Shown here piece by piece: positions 1 through 7,851 of a stretch of 37,086 bases of DNA. Source of the stretch: an uncultured Candidatus Melainabacteria bacterium (lineage in GTDB: Bacteria > Cyanobacteriota > Vampirovibrionia > Gastranaerophilales > Gastranaerophilaceae); contig CAKVLL010000016.1 in assembly GCA_934757255.1 (NCBI GenBank), forward strand, positions 1 to 37,086. The letters run 5' to 3'. Positions within the stretch are counted from its first letter, which is position 1. Each line of letters begins with the position of its first letter. The notes under the pieces were generated by a model. That model saw nothing but the letters and a program-made list of their open reading frames with translations. It was not told where the DNA came from and ran no database searches. Both the position numbers and the translations under genes were made by a program.

Positions 1-851
1 TCTAATTTGTCTAATATTTCTTTGAAAATATCAGAATTGTACTTTTCAATTATACCATAACATTCCTTAATTAGGTAATTGAATTTATGTTTAGCCTCTT
101 CTAATCCGTACAATGAAACGTATGTAAGCTTTCCGGAGTTTTTATCTTTGCCAACGGTCTTGCCCAGTTCTTCAAAGGAAGAAACCTCGTCCATAATATC
201 ATCGTATATTTGAAATGCTAAACCAAATTTTTTAGCGAAATCGTCAAATTCGTTTATTGTAGCATCATCAGCACCGGCTACAATTGCGCCGATTCTTACC
301 GCTAATCTGAATAATACTGCTGTTTTATTCAAATGAATAAAATCCAAAGTTTCTTTCGGCGATTTAACAAGCTTCCCGCCTTCGGATTCGATATCAACAA
401 CTTGTCCTGCAATCAGTCCGTATGCTCCTGCAAATTTTGTGTATTCATGTAAAATTCTTACAATTTGTGTCATAGAAAGCAAATCTTTTGATTTTTCAAT
501 AATAAGCTGAGGGGCGAAAGTTAAAAGCGCATCGCCTGCCAAAACTGCATTAGCTTCTCCGAAAACTTTATGGTTTGATGGCTTTCCACGTCTAAAATCG
601 TCGTTGTCCATACAAGGTAAATCATCGTGTATAAGACTTTGAACATGCAACATTTCAATCGCGCAAGCAGAAGGAAGTGCTTTCTTTATATCTGCACCAA
701 GTATTTTTGCTGTTTCCAAACACATTACAGGTCTTAGACGCTTCCCAGGTAACATTAGCGTGTATTTCATCGCTTTAAAAATATCCTCAGGATACACGAC
801 TTGCAAATATTCGTCTAAGTGTTCGTTTACTAAATTAATTAATTCCTTCAT
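1..851 (-). CDS. ispA: Polyprenyl (geranylgeranyl/farnesyl) diphosphate synthase, 3' end outside window
   Basis: Short-chain trans-prenyl diphosphate synthase, which condenses isopentenyl diphosphate with an allylic diphosphate to supply C15/C20 precursors for quinones, undecaprenol and other isoprenoids. I translated 283 residues from the ATG at 851; the frame is open to the window edge and the family is about 290-300 residues, so only the C-terminal tail is missing. Both aspartate-rich motifs are intact: DDLPCMDNDD (residues 76-85, followed by FRRGKP) and DDIMD (217-221). The sequence around the first motif resembles plant and cyanobacterial CrtE/GGPP synthases more than enterobacterial IspA, so C20 product is possible, but chain length cannot be fixed by eye. 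Its first 17 nt overlap the end of rsgA, implying one transcript and translational coupling. Confidence 0.93.
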   Translation of the reverse strand, partial: MKELINLVNEHLDEYLQVVYPEDIFKAMKYTLMLPGKRLRPVMCLETAKILGADIKKALPSACAIEMLHVQSLIHDDLPCMDNDDFRRGKPSNHKVFGEANAVLAGDALLTFAPQLIIEKSKDLLSMTQIVRILHEYTKFAGAYGLIAGQVVDIESEGGKLVKSPKETLDFIHLNKTAVLFRLAVRIGAIVAGADDATINEFDDFAKKFGLAFQIYDDIMDEVSSFEELGKTVGKDKNSGKLTYVSLYGLEEAKHKFNYLIKECYGIIEKYNSDIFKEILDKL

Positions 852-1836
852 CTTCAATGTCCTTATAAATATTTTGTTTTAATGTGTTTCTAGCGCTTTC
901 TCTTTTGCGAGAACTAATTTTCACAGCCGTTTTATTGTGTTGTTGTTTGTGAGTACTTTCTGTTTTAACACCTTGATATTTAACACGTTCTTTATATTCT
1001 TGAGCTTCTTTAACAAATTCTACATAACTCTGGTAACGTGTTTCGTCTATTTCATCAAAATGTTCTTTTACGCAACAACCTGTTTCCGATAGGTGCAAAC
1101 AATCTTGAAATTTACAATATTCTTTGTATTGCGCAATTTCAGGAAAAAGTAAGTCAACTTCGTTTGGCATTAAAAAATCAAATTTCAAATTGCTAAATCC
1201 AGGGGTGTCAACGATTCTGGAATTGTTATCAATCGGAATAATTTCGCAGTGCCTTGTTGTGTGCGTTCCTCTTTGAGTTTTTTCGCTTATTTCTTTTGTA
1301 CGCAAATTCAAATTCGGACAAACGGCGTTAATTAAACTTGATTTGCCAACTCCTGATGAACCGCAAAGAACAGATGTTTTGCCTGACAAAATTTCTTTAA
1401 ACTCTTCTATTCCAAAGCCTTCTAAAGCCGAAGTAAATAAAATATCATAACCAAGAGGCTGATAAATTGAAAAAACTTTTTCTATTGTTTTGTCGTCATT
1501 GGAAAGGTCATTTTTGTTGAAACAAAGAACTGTTTCTAGATTATGATATTTTGCAAAACTAATATATCTGTTCAGTTGCGTAAAACTTAATTCAGGTTCT
1601 TTTACGGCAGAGATAATAATCACTCTATCAACATTTGCAACCGTCGGACGAGTAATGAAATTTTTTCTTGGTAAAATCTTTTCGATAGCACCATCTTTAA
1701 ATTCGACAAAATCTCCGACAAAAATTTTTTGTTTTTGTTTCTTTAGAACTTCGCGTATTTTGCATTCATGTTCTTTGCCGTTAGAATTAACGTAGTAAAA
1801 ATCTGAATGAATTTTAAAAATTTGACCATTTGCCAT
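835..1836 (-). CDS. rsgA: Ribosome small-subunit-dependent GTPase RsgA
   Basis: Circularly permuted GTPase acting in late maturation of the 30S ribosomal subunit. Visible in order: an N-terminal OB-fold (about 1-65); G4 NKND (107-110); G5-like SAL (136-138); P-loop GSSGVGKSS (159-167); G3 DTPG (210-213); and a zinc-binding tail with C241, C246, H248 and C254/C255. G4 and G5 before G1 is the RsgA/YjeQ hallmark. Length 333 is normal, with a basic, probably disordered C-terminus from about 285. No Shine-Dalgarno lies before the ATG; instead a TAAAAT box on the minus strand (1843-1848) sits 6 nt upstream, suggesting a leaderless mRNA. The downstream prenyl synthase overlaps its end by 17 nt. Confidence 0.96.
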   Translation of the reverse strand: MANGQIFKIHSDFYYVNSNGKEHECKIREVLKKQKQKIFVGDFVEFKDGAIEKILPRKNFITRPTVANVDRVIIISAVKEPELSFTQLNRYISFAKYHNLETVLCFNKNDLSNDDKTIEKVFSIYQPLGYDILFTSALEGFGIEEFKEILSGKTSVLCGSSGVGKSSLINAVCPNLNLRTKEISEKTQRGTHTTRHCEIIPIDNNSRIVDTPGFSNLKFDFLMPNEVDLLFPEIAQYKEYCKFQDCLHLSETGCCVKEHFDEIDETRYQSYVEFVKEAQEYKERVKYQGVKTESTHKQQHNKTAVKISSRKRESARNTLKQNIYKDIEDEGIN

Positions 1837-1842
1837 AAATAG

Positions 1843-1848
1843 ATTTTA
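1843..1848 (-). promoter_or_regulatory. -10 box of rsgA, leaderless configuration
   Basis: TAAAAT read on the minus strand, followed by exactly 6 nt and then the rsgA ATG at 1836. With the usual 6-7 nt from -10 to start site, transcription would begin at or within a base of the ATG. No good -35 hexamer is evident and no purine-rich ribosome binding site lies between. The same arrangement precedes two other genes in the window (10144 and 11479). Confidence 0.5.
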
Positions 1849-1949
1849 CCATGAGTAAGTACGTTTGAAAAAAACCTTTTTAATATATCTTAACTTTCTA
1901 ACTACAATTCCCTTTTTTTGATAAAATATATTTTTAGAGGGGATTGGGC

Positions 1950-3935
1950 ATGAATAGTGTTAGAAAAAATTTTTATATAACTTTGTTGGCAATAATTGTT
2001 TCTACCTCAATGGTATCTGTAGAAGCAAAAATGACAAAAGAAGCACACGCTTTGTATCAACAGGCATGTAATTATGAATATAAAAGTGATTATACAACTG
2101 CGATTAGTATTATTCAAAAAGCAATAGCAATAAATGGCGATGATGCAATGTTGTATACTAAGATTGCGGGGCTTTATTCTGATACAGGAAATTATGAGGA
2201 AGCGTTAGGGGCTTATAAAAAGGCTATAAAACTTCGTCCTAACGACGCTTTTATCTACATAAGTATTGGTAATATATTACAAACTTTGGGCGATTATGAA
2301 AATGCATATAACTCATTTATGCAAGCGCAACAGATATATCCGGAATATAAGTATAATTATTTGAATTTGGCAAATGTAGAATATTATAGAAAAAACTATT
2401 CTAGTGCAATTGAAAATTATAACACATTTTTGAGCGCTTATCCTGAACATCAAGAAGCAACAGAAAATCTAGCAAATGTGTATTACGCTTCAAATCAACC
2501 GGAAAAAGCTTGTGATGTTTATTCGACTGTTTATAAAAAATATCCGTCTGCATTTAAGGATTTCGCAAATTACGGTATGGCATTATATGATACAAAACAA
2601 TTTCAAGCTTCTGCTGAAATGTTAGAAAAAGCATTGGACGATAATCCGGATGATGAAGCAATAATGGCAAAATTAGCTCTTTCGTATCAAAATATTGGTG
2701 AGAATGAAAAAGCGTTAGATGCGTTTAAGAAAACTTTTGAATTAAATCCGGATCTAGTTGCTCTAAAATTTGATTATGCGAATTTACTGGGAAACATGGA
2801 TAAAAATGAAGAAGCGATTGAACAATACAAGGTTTATTTAGCAGCTTATCCTGATGATGCTGATGCTTACAGAAATTTGGGTTTAGTTTATAAAAAACTT
2901 AATAATAACGAGTTAGCTTTATTTAATTTTGAAAAATCTTATTCTAAAGATTCTTCAAATAATGAAACAAAAAAAGAGTTAGCGCTTTGTTATCACAAAA
3001 AATTGGATTATGTAAATGCTCTAAAATATTATGATATGGCGTTAAAAGCAGAACCTGATAATTATGAATTGCTTGCAAACAAAGCTCTAACATTGCACGC
3101 AATGGATAATTATGTTTCAGCAATTGAGATTTACAAGACTTTATTAGAAAAACAGCCAAATGAAAGATTGAAGCAAAATTTAGCAGCTGCTTCTATTGCT
3201 TATGGTTATAAACTTTTAGATAAACAGGATTATGGTCAAGCTATTTTGTATTTTGAAGATGCAATTGAACTTAATGACAAAGAATCATCAGCGTATTTCG
3301 GTTATGCTCAAGCAAATGAGAAAATGGGTTGCACAGAAATTGCTTTAAAAAATTATGAACAAGCTGTTTCTTTAGCACCTGGTAATCGCGAATATAATAT
3401 AGCTTTGAGAGATTTTAAGAATGCAAATAAAGTCAAATTGGAAGAAAAGAAGCCGCAAATAAACGAAAAAGCGCTTGGTTATGATGAATTAATTAAGAAG
3501 GGTGACGAGGCTTATAAGGCGCAAAAATATAATGATGCAATAGATTTTTATACAAAGGCTGTTGTGTTTACGCCGGAAGATAAAGTTACTATGCTTAAGA
3601 TTGCTAATTTGTATAAAGTGATTGGTAATAATCCAAAGGCATTGAGTTTTTATGATAAAATATTAACTTTGGATACGAAAAATACAGATGCTTATTTCAA
3701 TAAAGGCTTGATTTTTGCAAGTCAAAAAAAATATGATGATAGTATAAAATGTTTTGAAAAAGTAATTGAATTATCGCCAGATTATCCTTATGCTTACTAT
3801 TCTTTAGGTCAAGCTTATGAGCAAAAAGATGATATTGATAAAGCATTAGAATATTATTATTTGTATTCTGGGATTGAAAAAGATGAAAAAATGTTAAATA
3901 TAGTAAATTTGAAAATTAAGCAATTAGAAAAATGA
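1950..3935 (+). CDS. Exported TPR-repeat protein
   Basis: Long tetratricopeptide-repeat solenoid, probably a periplasmic or envelope scaffold; its partner is unknown. I place the start at ATG 1950 (661 aa) rather than TTG 1944 because the GAGGGG ribosome binding site (1937-1942) has 7 nt spacing to 1950 and only 1 nt to 1944. The N-terminus is a signal peptide: MNSVRKNF, a hydrophobic stretch, then a likely cleavage near VEA. The rest is almost entirely TPR units with the usual pattern (for example NPDDEAIMAKLALSYQNIGE), roughly 14-16 repeats, broken near residue 495 by a charged KLEEKKPQINEK linker. It overlaps the following lipoprotein gene by 4 nt (ATGA), so the two are translated together and may act together. 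Confidence 0.85.
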   Translation: MNSVRKNFYITLLAIIVSTSMVSVEAKMTKEAHALYQQACNYEYKSDYTTAISIIQKAIAINGDDAMLYTKIAGLYSDTGNYEEALGAYKKAIKLRPNDAFIYISIGNILQTLGDYENAYNSFMQAQQIYPEYKYNYLNLANVEYYRKNYSSAIENYNTFLSAYPEHQEATENLANVYYASNQPEKACDVYSTVYKKYPSAFKDFANYGMALYDTKQFQASAEMLEKALDDNPDDEAIMAKLALSYQNIGENEKALDAFKKTFELNPDLVALKFDYANLLGNMDKNEEAIEQYKVYLAAYPDDADAYRNLGLVYKKLNNNELALFNFEKSYSKDSSNNETKKELALCYHKKLDYVNALKYYDMALKAEPDNYELLANKALTLHAMDNYVSAIEIYKTLLEKQPNERLKQNLAAASIAYGYKLLDKQDYGQAILYFEDAIELNDKESSAYFGYAQANEKMGCTEIALKNYEQAVSLAPGNREYNIALRDFKNANKVKLEEKKPQINEKALGYDELIKKGDEAYKAQKYNDAIDFYTKAVVFTPEDKVTMLKIANLYKVIGNNPKALSFYDKILTLDTKNTDAYFNKGLIFASQKKYDDSIKCFEKVIELSPDYPYAYYSLGQAYEQKDDIDKALEYYYLYSGIEKDEKMLNIVNLKIKQLEK

Positions 3936-4342
3936 TAAGAATTTTTAAATTATTTATTGTTTCTCTGATTTGTTTAATTATGTTGTCTGCTTGTGTTTAC
4001 GAACGTGGTTTGATTCTTTTCAATGTTCAGCCGATAACTCGAGAAAATGCTTTGCAAGATCAGAAAACATTCAATGAAGGACAAAGAGTTTATTATCTTT
4101 TTATTGCACCAAAGAAAATGAGAAACGAGTTTATTCGTGTGCAAATTTTCAAAATGACAGATAAAGCACCTTGGGGCGGTAATGAGGTTGTGCGCACAAA
4201 AGATTATCGCTTGATGAAAGATGAAAGATATTATCAAACCAACTATTTTACTCTTTATGAAAAAGGACGTTATGTAATGCAAGTCTTTTCGCACGATGAT
4301 TTTCAGCATCCTCTTGCGTTGAATGATTTTTATGTACAATAA
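3932..4342 (+). CDS. Small predicted lipoprotein
   Basis: Protein of 136 residues with a lipoprotein signal: MIRIFKLF, hydrophobic core, then lipobox LSAC with the lipid-modified cysteine at residue 21. The mature part has no domain I recognise; it is rich in aromatic and basic residues and looks like a small beta-rich domain. Its start codon overlaps the stop of the TPR gene (ATGA), making a two-gene unit in which an exported TPR scaffold is paired with a membrane-anchored lipoprotein. That pairing suggests an envelope complex, but this is inference from context only. Confidence 0.8.
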   Translation: MIRIFKLFIVSLICLIMLSACVYERGLILFNVQPITRENALQDQKTFNEGQRVYYLFIAPKKMRNEFIRVQIFKMTDKAPWGGNEVVRTKDYRLMKDERYYQTNYFTLYEKGRYVMQVFSHDDFQHPLALNDFYVQ

Positions 4343-4389
4343 AATTTTTTATAAATACAAGATGAGAAATTTTTAAAATTTATAAAAAG
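4343..4389. terminator. Weak AT-only hairpin between convergent genes
   Basis: The 47 nt between the convergent lipoprotein and UDP-glucose dehydrogenase genes contain an A/T inverted repeat (ATTTTTTATAAAT near 4346-4358 against ATTTATAAAAAGT near 4378-4390) with runs of T on both strands. It could end transcription from both sides, but the stem is AT-only and imperfect. Confidence 0.35.
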
Positions 4390-5691
4390 TTACTTTTTCC
4401 CTATTTGATAATATTCAAATCCCATTTCTTCAAGATTAAATGATGTATATTGATTTCTTCCATCAAAAATTATTGGAGTGTTTAAACGAGATTTAATCTC
4501 TTCAAAATCAGGATTTCGGAATTCATTCCACTCAGTCAGCAAAAGTAAAGCGTCAGAGTTTTCGAGAGCTTTAAATGCAGATTTTGCGTATTCAATTTTG
4601 TTTTCAAAGATTAATTTTGCACTATCAAATGCTTTTGGGTCGTATGCTTTTATTTTTGCTCCTAATTCAAGTAGTTTGTTTATAATTGTAATAGATGGAG
4701 CTTCTCGCATATCGTTTGTTTTAGGTTTAAATGCTAAACCCCAAACAGCAAAAGTCTTTTTGCTCAAATCTTTGCCAAAACGATTGATAATTTTTTCAAC
4801 AAAAATCTCTCTTTGATATTTATTTGTCTTGTCTGCAGATTTTATAATATCACAAGGTGTATTATGTTTTGTCGCAGTTTTGATAAGTGCTTTTATGTCT
4901 TTTGGGAAGCAACTTCCGCCATAACCAATCCCAGGGTAAAGAAATTTCGTACCAATTCTGGTGTCTGCGCACATTCCAAGTCTTACTGAATTTGCGTCCG
5001 CACCTATAGCTTCACAAATATTTGCTATTTCATTAGCGAATGAAATTTTTACTGCTAAAAACGAATTAGAAGCATATTTAACCATTTCTGCTGATTTTTC
5101 ATCCATAACAATTACCGGATGCTGGTTTCTAACGAATGGAGAATAAAGGTTTAGCATCAAATCTTTTGCTTTTTCTGAAGTTGTGCCTATAATAACTCTA
5201 TCAGGACGCAAAAAGTCCTCAACCGCCGCGCCTTGCTTTAGAAATTCCGGATTTGAAACTACATCAAAATCAATATCCGTCTTAGATTTAATAATTTCTT
5301 TTATTTTCTCTGCAGTTCCAACAGGAACCGTTGATTTATCAACGATTACCTTGTATTCATTAATAGAATCAGCAATTTTTTCTGCTACATCATAAACATA
5401 TTGCATGTCTGCAGAGTTATCCTCGCTTTGTGGAGTTCCTACTGCAATAAAACAAATTAATGACTGTTCAACAGCTGTCTTTAAATCGTCAGTAAAAACA
5501 AGTCTATTTTCTTTCACATTTGTTTTTATTAAATCCTCTAATCCAGGTTCAAAGATTGGAATAATGCCTTTTTTAAGGTTTTTTAACTTTTCAATGTCAT
5601 TGTCAACACAAATAACATTGTTTCCCATTTCTGCAAAACAAGTACCTACAACAAGTCCGACATATCCGGTTCCTATTACACAAACTTTCAT
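4390..5691 (-). CDS. ugd: UDP-glucose 6-dehydrogenase
   Basis: Oxidises UDP-glucose to UDP-glucuronate with two NAD+. The Rossmann motif GTGYVGLVVG is at residues 7-16, the family stretch DKSTVPVGT at 118-126, SNPEFLKQGAA at 146-156, and the catalytic cysteine C261 lies in YGGSCFPKD, followed by the C-terminal UDP-binding domain with the GLAFKPKTNDMREAPS signature. The 433-residue length is standard. The gene starts immediately after the stop codon of the UDP-glucuronate decarboxylase gene with no intervening base, so the two enzymes form an operon converting UDP-glucose to UDP-xylose through UDP-glucuronate, presumably for surface glycans. Confidence 0.97.
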   Translation of the reverse strand: MKVCVIGTGYVGLVVGTCFAEMGNNVICVDNDIEKLKNLKKGIIPIFEPGLEDLIKTNVKENRLVFTDDLKTAVEQSLICFIAVGTPQSEDNSADMQYVYDVAEKIADSINEYKVIVDKSTVPVGTAEKIKEIIKSKTDIDFDVVSNPEFLKQGAAVEDFLRPDRVIIGTTSEKAKDLMLNLYSPFVRNQHPVIVMDEKSAEMVKYASNSFLAVKISFANEIANICEAIGADANSVRLGMCADTRIGTKFLYPGIGYGGSCFPKDIKALIKTATKHNTPCDIIKSADKTNKYQREIFVEKIINRFGKDLSKKTFAVWGLAFKPKTNDMREAPSITIINKLLELGAKIKAYDPKAFDSAKLIFENKIEYAKSAFKALENSDALLLLTEWNEFRNPDFEEIKSRLNTPIIFDGRNQYTSFNLEEMGFEYYQIGKK

Positions 5692-6618
5692 TTATAAAAG
5701 CTCCTTAAAATAATTTATTGTTTTCATTAACCCTTCTTTTATATTAATTTTAGGGTTCCAATTTAATTCTTTTTGGGCGAGAGAAATGTCCGGTCTTCTT
5801 TTTGTAGGATCGTCTTTAGGTAGTGGTTTATGAATGATTTTTGACTTAGAATTTGTTAATTCAATTATGAGGTTTGCAAAATCCAAAATGGTTTGCTCAG
5901 AAGGATTGCCGATATTTATAGGTCCAGCAATTGAAGAGTCCATCATTTTTATTAAACCATTTACTAAATCGTCTATATAACAGAATGAACGTGTTTGAGA
6001 ACCGTCACCATAAATTGTAATATCTTCATTTTTCAATGCTTGAGTAATAAAATTTGACACAACCCGTCCATCGTTTACGGACATATTAGGACCGTATGTA
6101 TTAAAAATGCGGACGATTTTAGTGTTTATATTTTTTTGGCGATGATAATCCATTATTAATGTTTCGGCGCAGCGTTTTCCCTCATCATAACAGCTTCTAA
6201 TTCCGATGGGATTAACATTTCCCCAATAAGTTTCTGGTTGAGGATGAATTTTAGGATCACCATAGACTTCACTGGTGGAAGCTTGTAAAATTGTAGCATT
6301 GCATTTTTCTGCAAGCTCCAGCATGTTTATTATTCCTAATACAGATGTTTTTATAGTGTTTATGGGATTATGTTGATAATGCGGTGGGCTAGCGGGACAA
6401 GCAAGATTGTATATTTTATCTATTTTTTCAAAAAAATTGATGGTAATATCTTGTTCAATAAATGTAAAATTTTTGTTATTAATAAGGGATTTGATATTAT
6501 TTTTAGAACCGGTAAATAAGTTATCAAGACAAATAACATAATTATCCCCATCAAGAAGTTTTTTACATAGATTTGAACCAATAAATCCAGCACCTCCCGT
6601 TACCAAAATTTTTTGCAT
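5692..6618 (-). CDS. uxs: UDP-glucuronate decarboxylase (UDP-xylose synthase)
   Basis: Extended SDR enzyme that decarboxylates UDP-glucuronate to UDP-xylose. I set the start at the ATG ending at 6618 (308 aa) because AGGGGAGG lies 4 nt upstream; the frame is open 30 nt further 5' but that would include the ribosome binding site. NAD-binding GGAGFIGS is at 8-15, the STSEVYGD segment near 114-121, catalytic Y144 and K148 in YDEGK, and GDGSQTRSFCYIDD follows. NLACPASPPHYQ (71-82) is typical of the UXS family and distinguishes it from dTDP-glucose dehydratases and UDP-glucose epimerases. It is upstream of ugd, which makes its substrate. Confidence 0.93.
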   Translation of the reverse strand: MQKILVTGGAGFIGSNLCKKLLDGDNYVICLDNLFTGSKNNIKSLINNKNFTFIEQDITINFFEKIDKIYNLACPASPPHYQHNPINTIKTSVLGIINMLELAEKCNATILQASTSEVYGDPKIHPQPETYWGNVNPIGIRSCYDEGKRCAETLIMDYHRQKNINTKIVRIFNTYGPNMSVNDGRVVSNFITQALKNEDITIYGDGSQTRSFCYIDDLVNGLIKMMDSSIAGPINIGNPSEQTILDFANLIIELTNSKSKIIHKPLPKDDPTKRRPDISLAQKELNWNPKINIKEGLMKTINYFKELL

Positions 6619-6688
6619 AAAACCTCCCCTTATAGTCAATTTTAACATAAATAATGTTTTATATTAACTTTTTTATTTTTATTTGTGT

Positions 6689-6694
6689 TAGAAT
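6689..6694 (+). promoter_or_regulatory. Extended -10 of the MTA phosphorylase gene
   Basis: TGTTAGAAT contains a TG-n-TAGAAT extended -10 element. The mRNA would start near 6701, giving a leader of about 30 nt that includes the AAAGGAATTG ribosome binding site before ATG 6733. The same TGTGTTAGAAT string recurs upstream of crcB (31701-31711). Confidence 0.45.
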
Positions 6695-6732
6695 TAATAA
6701 TACCTATTACATATTAGAAAGGAATTGATTAA

Positions 6733-7530
6733 ATGGAAAAATTAGCGGATATTGGCGTTTTTGGCGGTTCAGGTTTTTATAAGTTTTTAGAAAACATTAA
6801 GGAAGTTAAAATAGAAACCCCTTACGGAATGCCATCTGATAGTTTGTTTATTGGTAAAATCGGCGAACATAAAGTTGCATTTATGCCTCGTCATGGAAGA
6901 AGCCACACTATTTTACCTCATTTAATTAATTACAGGGCTAACGTTTGGGCAATGAAAGAAGTTGGTTGCAAACGCGTAATTTCACCTTGTGCAGCCGGAA
7001 GTTTGCAAAAACATGTAGAGCCTGGAAGTTTCGTAATATGCGACCAGTTTGTAGACTGGACAGACGGTAGAAAAACAACTTTCTTTGAAGGTCCTATTGT
7101 AACTCACCCTTCAGCAGCTGAAACTTATTGTCCAGAATTAAGAAAACTTGCAATTGATACAGCTAAAGAATTGGGAATTAAAGTTCACGAAACAGGTACG
7201 GTTGTTGTAATTAATGGCCCTAGATTTTCTACTAAGGCGGAATCAAAATTCTTCACATCACAAGGTTGGGAAGTTATCAATATGACAGCTTTCCCAGAAG
7301 CTTATTTAGTTAAAGAAATGGATATGTGTCCACTAAATATTTCTTTAATTACCGATTATGATGCAGGTTTGGTTGGCGATGTTCCTCCTGTTTCTCACCA
7401 CGAAGTTATTCAAGTGTTTAATAACAATTTGGATAATTTGAAAAAATTGTTATTTACTATGATAGAAAGAATTCCTACTGAAAATAATAATTGCGAATGT
7501 GCTAATACAAGAAAGAATTCACAATTATAA
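6733..7530 (+). CDS. mtnP: S-methyl-5'-thioadenosine phosphorylase
   Basis: Cleaves methylthioadenosine with phosphate into adenine and methylthioribose-1-phosphate, salvaging the by-product of polyamine and other SAM-dependent synthesis. It is a trimeric purine nucleoside phosphorylase-fold enzyme. Visible family motifs are GGSGFYKF near the start, MPRHGRSHTILPHLINYRAN, CAAGSL, VINGPRFSTKAES, and NMTAFPEAYLVKEMDMC. The late TDYD motif has the aspartate expected for 6-amino (adenine) substrates rather than the asparagine of guanosine/inosine enzymes. Length 265 is slightly short of the usual 270-290; the C-terminus is polar and divergent. ATG 6733 has an AAAGGAATTG ribosome binding site. Confidence 0.93.
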   Translation: MEKLADIGVFGGSGFYKFLENIKEVKIETPYGMPSDSLFIGKIGEHKVAFMPRHGRSHTILPHLINYRANVWAMKEVGCKRVISPCAAGSLQKHVEPGSFVICDQFVDWTDGRKTTFFEGPIVTHPSAAETYCPELRKLAIDTAKELGIKVHETGTVVVINGPRFSTKAESKFFTSQGWEVINMTAFPEAYLVKEMDMCPLNISLITDYDAGLVGDVPPVSHHEVIQVFNNNLDNLKKLLFTMIERIPTENNNCECANTRKNSQL

Positions 7531-7538
7531 TATGAACA

Positions 7539-7565
7539 ACCTTCCCTAACAAGGGAAGGTGTTTT
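7539..7565 (+). terminator. Rho-independent terminator after mtnP
   Basis: Perfect 8-bp stem ACCTTCCC/GGGAAGGT (7539-7546 and 7553-7560) with loop TAACAA, followed by GTTTT. The T run is short, so read-through into yggT is possible. Confidence 0.65.
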
Positions 7566-7587
7566 CACCAATTGAAAAAGAGGTTTT

Positions 7588-7851
7588 ATGATATCAAGAG
7601 CAGTAAATACATTATTTTATTTCTATTACATACTAATAATTCTTAGAATATTTTTAAGCTGGATTCCTTCTATAGATTGGCTAAGTCAACCTTTTGCAGG
7701 AATTCGTTCGATAACAGATCCATTCTTAGGAATTTTTAGAGGAATTATTCCGCCAATTGGTATGCTTGATATTTCACCGATTGTCGCAATTATATTATTA
7801 CAACTTTTACAAGGGTTTGTAGTTGGTTTTCTTAATAATTTAGGCTTATGA
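7588..7851 (+). CDS. yggT: YggT family membrane protein
   Basis: Small integral membrane protein of 87 residues; the family (Ycf19 in plastids and Cyanobacteria) is linked to cell division, nucleoid organisation or membrane-complex biogenesis, but its biochemical role is not settled. Two hydrophobic segments (about 6-26 and 62-84) flank the conserved block RIFLSWIPSIDW, ITDPFLGIFRGIIPP and MLDISPIVAIILL. GAGG lies 5 nt before ATG 7588. Its stop overlaps the start of the following gene by 4 nt, giving translational coupling to the TPR/glycosyltransferase-like gene. Confidence 0.9.
   Translation: MISRAVNTLFYFYYILIILRIFLSWIPSIDWLSQPFAGIRSITDPFLGIFRGIIPPIGMLDISPIVAIILLQLLQGFVVGFLNNLGL

Noticed and set aside
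3974..4339. Open frame of 121 codons antisense to the lipoprotein gene
   Set aside because: It mirrors a real gene that has a lipobox, a ribosome binding site context and an ATGA overlap with its neighbour; the antisense product is low-complexity and has no ribosome binding site.
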